64,000 nt of DNA. Origin: Haemophilus parainfluenzae (lineage in GTDB: Bacteria; Pseudomonadota; Gammaproteobacteria; Enterobacterales; Pasteurellaceae). Below, piece by piece: positions 58,906 through 64,000 of the stretch. Position 1 is the stretch's first letter; each line of letters starts with the position of its first letter. A model generated the notes under the pieces. The model saw only the letters and a program-made list of their open reading frames with translations, ran no database searches and was not told the origin of the DNA. The translations under genes were made by a program, and so were the position numbers. The DNA is taken from contig NZ_CP063117.1 of assembly GCF_014931375.1 (NCBI RefSeq), positions 1,178,001-1,242,000 of the forward strand. Direction: 5' to 3'.

Positions 58906-59409
58906 TTAAGTGCGGTCAATTTTCTCGCTGTTTTTGATTTTATGCATATGATGATGTTCAAAGGCTTTCACCAAATCTGCGACTTTTTCGCCTTCCGGTA
59001 AAACCAAATCTTGTGCGATATCATTAAGCGGCACAATCACGAATTCGCGATTTTTCATATCGTAATGAGGCACGGTTAAGCGTTCATTTTGAATGATTTG
59101 ATCACCATAAAGCAGAATATCCAAATCCAGTGTACGCTCACCCCAACGACGTAAACGCACGCGACCTTGTTCATTTTCGATACGTTGCAATTCATCGAGC
59201 AAAGCTAAAGGTGGGCGAGTGGTTTCGATCATCGCCACCGCATTCACATAATCCGGTTGATCTTGCGGGCCTAATGGTTTACTTTGATAAAATCCGCTGA
59301 CCGATTTTAATTCGGTATTAGACAGCGAAGAAATTGCCTCTAATGCGGAATTTAATTGTTCTGTCGGCGTATTTAAATTGCTGCCAAGGGCGATATATAC
59401 TTGAACCAT
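58906..59409 (-). CDS. folK: 6-hydroxymethyl-7,8-dihydropterin pyrophosphokinase
   Basis: 167 aa. Folate pathway enzyme with A-L-G-S-N-L near 7-12, G-P-Q-D-Q-P-D-Y-V-N near 47-56 and the diagnostic R-W-G-E-R-T-L-D-L-D near 88-97. The start overlaps the pcnB stop by one base, the same pcnB-folK order as in E. coli. Confidence 0.96.
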   Translation of the reverse strand: MVQVYIALGSNLNTPTEQLNSALEAISSLSNTELKSVSGFYQSKPLGPQDQPDYVNAVAMIETTRPPLALLDELQRIENEQGRVRLRRWGERTLDLDILLYGDQIIQNERLTVPHYDMKNREFVIVPLNDIAQDLVLPEGEKVADLVKAFEHHHMHKIKNSEKIDRT

Positions 59410-60905
59410 TAGTTAGCCGCCTTAGGTTTACGTCTGCGGTAATATTTTTTCTTTGGCGCTGGATGCAATTTTTGTTGCTCTTGAACCAATTGGCGACGTT
59501 GTTCTTGATTGCTGAGTTGGTACTCATGCCACCATTTTGCGAGTTCAACGGTTTCGCCACCTTCCACTTCAGCACGCATCGCCAATAAATCAAAGGCTGC
59601 ACGGAATTTTTGATGTTCCATCGTGCGAGCAGGGTGAGAACCGGTACGTTTAAGCAGTTGTAATTGCAACATCCAAATATCACGAATGACGGATGTATGA
59701 CGACGAGGTGCGGCTAATGATCGGCATAATTGGTCAAGCACTTCATTTCCCGCAAGGGCATAAGCATCGTGATTGTTTAAGCCACCTTCATTTTTCAACA
59801 CATCCACTTTTTCGCGTAATGGATACCAGAAGAAGGCCGCAAATAAAAAGGCTGGATTAATGCGTAATTTATCGGCAATACGTTCATCCGTTGAATTTAA
59901 TGAAGTTAAAATCATGCGTTCCGCAAGGCTGTCTTCTTTTTCGGTGAAATAAGGCGTTAAGCTTGGGAAAAGCTGTTCAAATAAGCCATATTGGCGAAGT
60001 AATTTGTAGGTTTTTACGCCATTGCCAGACTGCAATAATTTTAAGCTTTCATCGAATAAACGCGCTGGTGGAATATTTTTAAGCAATGGCGCAAGCTCAC
60101 GAATTGGCTGTTCACTTGGTTTTTCCAAGAACATATCCAATTTCGCCATAAAGCGCACAGAGCGTAGCATACGCACAGGATCTTCTTGATAACGGGTTAC
60201 AGGATCGCCAATCAGACGTAATTTTCCGTTTTTCAGGTCATCAATTCCGTTGAAGTAATCACGCAACGTATTATCTTGCGGGTTGTAGTAAAGGGCGTTT
60301 ACGGTAAAGTCACGACGCTCCGCATCTTGTTCAATGGTGCCATACACGTTATCACGTAATAACATCCCTTCATCACTTTGTTTCGCTTGATTTTCGCTGC
60401 GCGCATCCGAATGGCTAGCACGGAATGTGGCTACTTCGATCACATCGCGTCCAAACATAATATGAGCAAGACGGAAACGACGACCAACTAAACGGCATTG
60501 ACGTTGGAATACCGCTTGAATTTGGTCGGGACGTGCATTGGTTGCCACATCAAAATCTTTTGGGTGTTTACCTAACAATAAATCACGCAAACAACCACCA
60601 ACGATATAAGCATCATAACCTTGACGTTGCAATTTTTCTACCACGGTAATGGCATTACGGCTAAACATGCGTGGGTTAATACCAAAATGAGAGGCTTTAA
60701 CGATATGTTTGTCGTGACGATGCACTTGGGTGTGCGTTTTTTTGTGGTGAGAAGAGGACGGGGCGATCTTGGGTTGTGAACGCTCTGCTTTTGAAACCTT
60801 TGGTTTTTCAGTTTTTGGCGCCGTTTTTGGGACAGGCGAATTTATATTGGTTTCAGTTTCTTTTTTAGTTTTTTTACCAAATAAATTTTTTATATAAGTA
60901 AGAAT
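59409..60905 (-). CDS. pcnB: Poly(A) polymerase I, probably with AUU start
   Basis: Adds poly(A) tails to RNA. Nucleotidyltransferase core with V-G-G-C-L-R-D-L-L-L-G and D-F-D-V-A-T-N, then R-R-F-R-L-A-H, and a basic C-terminal tail. The only standard starts are a GTG at 60725 and later ATGs, none with a ribosome site. The frame continues upstream for 60 codons to a stop at 60911-60909. At 60905 an ATT stands six bases after GGAG (60915-60912), giving 498 aa; E. coli pcnB is also known to start at AUU. The extra N-terminal part is rich in Lys, Pro, Thr and Ser. Confidence 0.88.
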   Translation of the reverse strand: MLTYIKNLFGKKTKKETETNINSPVPKTAPKTEKPKVSKAERSQPKIAPSSSHHKKTHTQVHRHDKHIVKASHFGINPRMFSRNAITVVEKLQRQGYDAYIVGGCLRDLLLGKHPKDFDVATNARPDQIQAVFQRQCRLVGRRFRLAHIMFGRDVIEVATFRASHSDARSENQAKQSDEGMLLRDNVYGTIEQDAERRDFTVNALYYNPQDNTLRDYFNGIDDLKNGKLRLIGDPVTRYQEDPVRMLRSVRFMAKLDMFLEKPSEQPIRELAPLLKNIPPARLFDESLKLLQSGNGVKTYKLLRQYGLFEQLFPSLTPYFTEKEDSLAERMILTSLNSTDERIADKLRINPAFLFAAFFWYPLREKVDVLKNEGGLNNHDAYALAGNEVLDQLCRSLAAPRRHTSVIRDIWMLQLQLLKRTGSHPARTMEHQKFRAAFDLLAMRAEVEGGETVELAKWWHEYQLSNQEQRRQLVQEQQKLHPAPKKKYYRRRKPKAAN

Positions 60906-60951
60906 AATTTACTCCATTCTCTGTGTTAAATGCACATTTGATAAAAACACG

Positions 60952-60981
60952 AAAAGTGCGGTTGTTTTTGACCGCACTTTT
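60952..60981 (-). terminator. Paired-uptake-sequence terminator after dksA
   Basis: AAAAGTGCGGT/ACCGCACTTTT, 11 pairs, loop of 8, T-tract on the minus strand. Confidence 0.88.
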
Positions 60982-61002
60982 TCATTGGGTTATTTGAATC
61001 AA

Positions 61003-61440
61003 TTAACCTGCGACTTGTTTTTCACGAATTTCAGCAAGGGTTTTGCAATCGATACAAAGATCAGCAGTAGGGCGAGCTTCTAAACGACGAATGCCAATTT
61101 CTTCCCCACAAGAATCGCAATAACCGAAATCATCGGTGTCCAATTTTTTCAATGTGTATTCAATCTTTTTCATTAATTTACGCTCGCGATCGCGGTTACG
61201 TAATTCAAGACTGAATTCTTCTTCTTGGGTCGCACGGTCAGCTGGATCCGGGAAGTTTGACGCTTCATCTTGCATATGAGCAACAGTTCTTGATGCTTCT
61301 TCCACAATTTGCTCGTGCCATGCAGTTAAAATTTTTCTGAAATGAAGAATTTGATCTTCATTCATGTATTCTTCACCTTTCTTTGGTTGATAAGGTGTAA
61401 CACCGGCTAAATCCAGCAAACTTAGAGATGCCTTAGACAT
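61003..61440 (-). CDS. dksA: RNA polymerase-binding transcription factor DksA
   Basis: 145 aa. The coiled-coil tip acts through the RNA polymerase secondary channel with ppGpp; catalytic aspartates D65 and D68 (D-P-A-D) are at the tip. The four-cysteine zinc finger is intact: C108, C111, C129, C132. dksA lies upstream of pcnB-folK, an arrangement close to enterobacteria (where gluQ lies between). Divergent from comEC. Confidence 0.98.
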   Translation of the reverse strand: MSKASLSLLDLAGVTPYQPKKGEEYMNEDQILHFRKILTAWHEQIVEEASRTVAHMQDEASNFPDPADRATQEEEFSLELRNRDRERKLMKKIEYTLKKLDTDDFGYCDSCGEEIGIRRLEARPTADLCIDCKTLAEIREKQVAG

Positions 61441-61605
61441 TGATAACTCCTAATGTAGTAAAGATTTTAACGACTTCCTGTCTTGTTGTTTTGATTGATT
61501 CTTATCGGCTAAAAAATAGCTGACATAAGAACCCTGTTTTTTAAGGGCGATATAAATAGCAGAACTTCACCTATTTAGCAAATAAATTTAGCTTAGAAAT
61601 TTCAA

Positions 61606-61627
61606 ATTTGCGATCGTGATCGCAAAA
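61606..61627 (+). promoter_or_regulatory. Competence regulatory element (CRP-S site) of comEC
   Basis: TGCGATCGTGATCGCA at 61609-61624, a near-perfect palindrome flanked by TTT and AAA. The C at the sixth core position (GCGA instead of GTGA) defines CRP-S sites that need the co-activator Sxy as well as CRP-cAMP. Centre is 86 bases before the comEC start codon. No confident -10 was assigned. Confidence 0.88.
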
Positions 61628-61702
61628 AACAGTATGTTTATTTGCTTATCTGTGAGGTTAAGGCTAGTTTGCCTTACTTTCTCGCTATAAATCATACTTA
61701 AC

Positions 61703-64000
61703 ATGAAAATCACGCTATTTCAGCTGTGCATGATGCTCATTGTCTCAGCCTTATCCTTGCTTGTTGTGCCAGATTTTTTACTGGTCACTTGGCAACAGGC
61801 AGGGTTGAGCATTTTAATGTTGGTTATGACCGCACTTTGTTTCCATTGGTTCAATTATTTTAAAGCCAGAAATTTTTGCATGAGCACTATCTTGTTTGTG
61901 ATTACTTTGGCTTATGCGCATTCACCAGCTTTATCGTTATTGGGACAAGCAGAGAGAATTTCAAGTTTACCGAATAAAATCACTTTAGATCTTCACATTT
62001 CAGAAATTCTTCATCAGCAAGATTATCAAACATTGGTTGCAATAACGTCTTTATTTGATGGAAAAGCACAACAAATTTTTATTAATTGGAAAGCGCTAGA
62101 AAAGCCACAACTAGGCGAAGTTTGGCGAGCAGATGTAAAGCTTCGTCCTATTTCGGCGAGATTAAATCATGGAGGATTTGATCGACAGCAATGGTATTTT
62201 TCCAAAAGAATTATTGCCGTAGGGAATGTGAAAAGTGCGGTCAAAATTGGAGACGATTTTTCTTTCCGCACACATTTTTTACAGAATAGCCTCAAGCAGA
62301 CGGAAGGTCTTTCTTTACAAGGTTTACTTATCGCATTGGCATTTGGCGAGCGGGCTTGGCTGGATAATAAAACGTGGCTGATTTACCAACAAACGAATAC
62401 AGCACATTTAATTGCTATTTCAGGGTTACATATCGGTTTAGCAATGGGGATAGGCTTTTTCTTTGCTCGATTATTGCAAATACTCTTACCAACACGCTTT
62501 ATTTCGCCATGGTTTCCGCTTTGCTTTGGCGTGTTGATTGCCTTAGGTTACGCCTATTTAGCCGGATTTAGTTTACCGACATTTCGTGCAATGATGGCAT
62601 TGCTTTTTATTGCCATCCTTCAATGTTCTCGACGATACTACGCGCCTTCGCAAATGCTGTGTTTGGTAGTGGCATTTTTGTTGTTTTGCGATCCGCTTAT
62701 GCCACTTTCGGTGAGCTTTTGGCTTTCAGTTGGTGCTGTTACCTGTTTGATTGTATGGTACCGATATGTTCCCTTATCAATAATAGAGTGGCAACATAAA
62801 AAATTATCCAGCAAAGTGCGGTGGATTTTTGGCTTGTTTCATTTGCAGCTTGGGCTGCTGGTTTTATTTACGCCCATTCAGCTTTTCTTTTTTAATGGTT
62901 TGGCATTAAATGGGTTCTTAGCAAATTTAATTGCTGTGCCCTTGTATAGTTTCTTACTTGTGCCATTGATTCTCTTTGCTGTATTAACCCATGGTGCATT
63001 TTCTTCTTGGCATCTTGCAAATGTGATTGCTCAAGGTATTACACAATGCCTCAGTTTTTTCCAAGGCTCGTATGTTCCGATTTCGATTAATTTATCTCTT
63101 ATTCTGACCGCACTTTTAAGCCTTGTTTTTGGCGGAGTGTTATATGGATTGTATTTTGCATCTCAAGGGAAAACAAAAAATACACTGTTAAAATCGAGTC
63201 GATTTTTCACGTTAAACAGCACAAAAATCTTATCACCAGAAGAGTATAAACAAGCGCTTCGTAGTGTCATTTTTATTTTTTGTTTTTGTATTGGCACGCT
63301 TGGGTATCGATATATCACGAAACCCAAATGGCAGTTAGATACGTTAGATGTGGGACAAGGTTTAGCAACATTAATTGTGAAAGAGAGGAAAGGTGTGTTG
63401 TATGACACTGGCCCCGCTTGGCAGAGTGGAATAGGTAGCTCTTCTATGGCGGAATTAGAAATATTGCCTTATCTTCAACGAGAAGGTATTGAACTTGAAA
63501 CCTTGATTTTAAGCCATGATGATAACGATCATTCAGGCGGCGCTAAAGCGATTTTAGCCGCCTATCCAGAGATTGAACTGATTACACCTTCTCGTAAAAA
63601 CTATGGCGAAATGCACCGCACTTTTTGTCTTCAGGGGAAACAATGGCAGTGGCGAGGGCTTGATTTTAAAGTTCTTTCACCAACGCAAATAACAGATAGG
63701 GCGGAGAATCCCCAATCTTGCGTGATTTTATTCACGGATGGACAGTATCAGATTCTGTTAACCGGTGATGCGGATGTGGCAACAGAAAGATCTTTTGCTG
63801 AAAACCTCGGCAAAATTAACGTGTTACAGGTAGGACATCATGGTAGTAAAACTTCAACTGGAGAAATTTTACTAGCACAGACAAAACCGGATATAGCCTT
63901 AATTTCAAGTGGACGATGGAATGCGTGGAATTTTCCTCATCCAACCGTGATTGAACGATTAAATCGTTATCAAAGTGCGGTCGAAAATACGGCTATTTCA
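61703..64000 (+). CDS. comEC: DNA internalisation competence protein ComEC/Rec2 (cut by window end)
   Basis: 766 codons are in the window, with no stop; the 3' end is missing. Domain order: N-terminal membrane/OB-like part (DUF4131), the multi-helix Competence domain with A-I-S-G-L-H-I-G near 237-244, and a beta-lactamase-like domain with S-H-D-D-N-D-H-S-G-G near 604-613. It forms the inner-membrane channel for single-stranded transforming DNA. Six uptake sequence cores lie inside the gene portion seen. Weak ribosome site before the ATG. Confidence 0.95.
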   Translation, partial: MKITLFQLCMMLIVSALSLLVVPDFLLVTWQQAGLSILMLVMTALCFHWFNYFKARNFCMSTILFVITLAYAHSPALSLLGQAERISSLPNKITLDLHISEILHQQDYQTLVAITSLFDGKAQQIFINWKALEKPQLGEVWRADVKLRPISARLNHGGFDRQQWYFSKRIIAVGNVKSAVKIGDDFSFRTHFLQNSLKQTEGLSLQGLLIALAFGERAWLDNKTWLIYQQTNTAHLIAISGLHIGLAMGIGFFFARLLQILLPTRFISPWFPLCFGVLIALGYAYLAGFSLPTFRAMMALLFIAILQCSRRYYAPSQMLCLVVAFLLFCDPLMPLSVSFWLSVGAVTCLIVWYRYVPLSIIEWQHKKLSSKVRWIFGLFHLQLGLLVLFTPIQLFFFNGLALNGFLANLIAVPLYSFLLVPLILFAVLTHGAFSSWHLANVIAQGITQCLSFFQGSYVPISINLSLILTALLSLVFGGVLYGLYFASQGKTKNTLLKSSRFFTLNSTKILSPEEYKQALRSVIFIFCFCIGTLGYRYITKPKWQLDTLDVGQGLATLIVKERKGVLYDTGPAWQSGIGSSSMAELEILPYLQREGIELETLILSHDDNDHSGGAKAILAAYPEIELITPSRKNYGEMHRTFCLQGKQWQWRGLDFKVLSPTQITDRAENPQSCVILFTDGQYQILLTGDADVATERSFAENLGKINVLQVGHHGSKTSTGEILLAQTKPDIALISSGRWNAWNFPHPTVIERLNRYQSAVENTAIS

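Overview
The window is a gene-dense, AT-rich stretch of a Pasteurellaceae chromosome, almost certainly a Haemophilus species (H. parainfluenzae/H. influenzae group). By eye I count roughly 55-60 copies of the 9-bp Haemophilus DNA uptake signal core (AAGTGCGGT / ACCGCACTT), about one per 1.1 kb. Gene neighbourhoods (nrdG-cydC-cydD-trxB, lptC-lptA-lptB-ptsN-rapZ, mltA-tcdA-znuA, pcnB-folK) and the competence channel gene comEC/rec2 fit the same group. No prophage, insertion sequence or CRISPR array is visible. No gap longer than about 300 bases lacks a gene or RNA.

Layout. 1-10.2 kb: tail of a TatD-type nuclease, nrdG, 4.5S RNA (ffs), the CydDC thiol exporter, thioredoxin reductase, a CnoX-like chaperedoxin, a PurR-controlled purine permease, a DASS anion transporter and a uracil-DNA-glycosylase-family protein. 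10.2-20.9 kb: nrdD with a layered FNR/Fur/NrdR control region, grpE, nadK, LexA-controlled recN, MetJ-controlled metK, sprT, an Opa-like porin, an ArsC/Spx-like protein, dapE and an M15 peptidase. 20.9-26.2 kb: the lptCAB-ptsN-rapZ envelope/PTS cluster, darP and pmbA. 26.2-26.4 kb: an apparent Fur-repressed small RNA. 26.4-39.5 kb: hpt, der, two tRNA-Asp, dnaQ/rnhA, tesB, ychF, pth, rnfH-roxA-xseA, nudF-cpdA and miaB. 39.6-52.3 kb: tRNA Gly-Leu-Lys, pgsA, a peroxiredoxin, metC, mpl, tRNA-fMet, mltA-tcdA, znuA, rlmKL and a Kef antiporter. 52.4-64 kb: DUF441-DUF423-hrpA, dcuC, folK/pcnB, dksA and comEC, which runs off the window end behind a competence (CRP-S) site.

The genes are mostly housekeeping: deoxynucleotide synthesis in anaerobiosis (nrdD, nrdG), thiol redox balance, LPS transport, RNA processing and modification, and DNA replication and repair. 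The most interesting signals are regulatory or subtle: the Fur-box/sRNA unit between pmbA and hpt; a PtsN whose phospho-accepting histidine is a lysine, in a cluster that lacks rpoN, hpf and npr; pcnB apparently starting at an AUU codon, as in E. coli; two promoters for nrdD; and a set of recognisable operators (PurR, LexA, MetJ, CRP/FNR, CRP-S) in front of the expected genes. Many convergent or terminal intergenic gaps use paired inverted uptake sequences as terminators.
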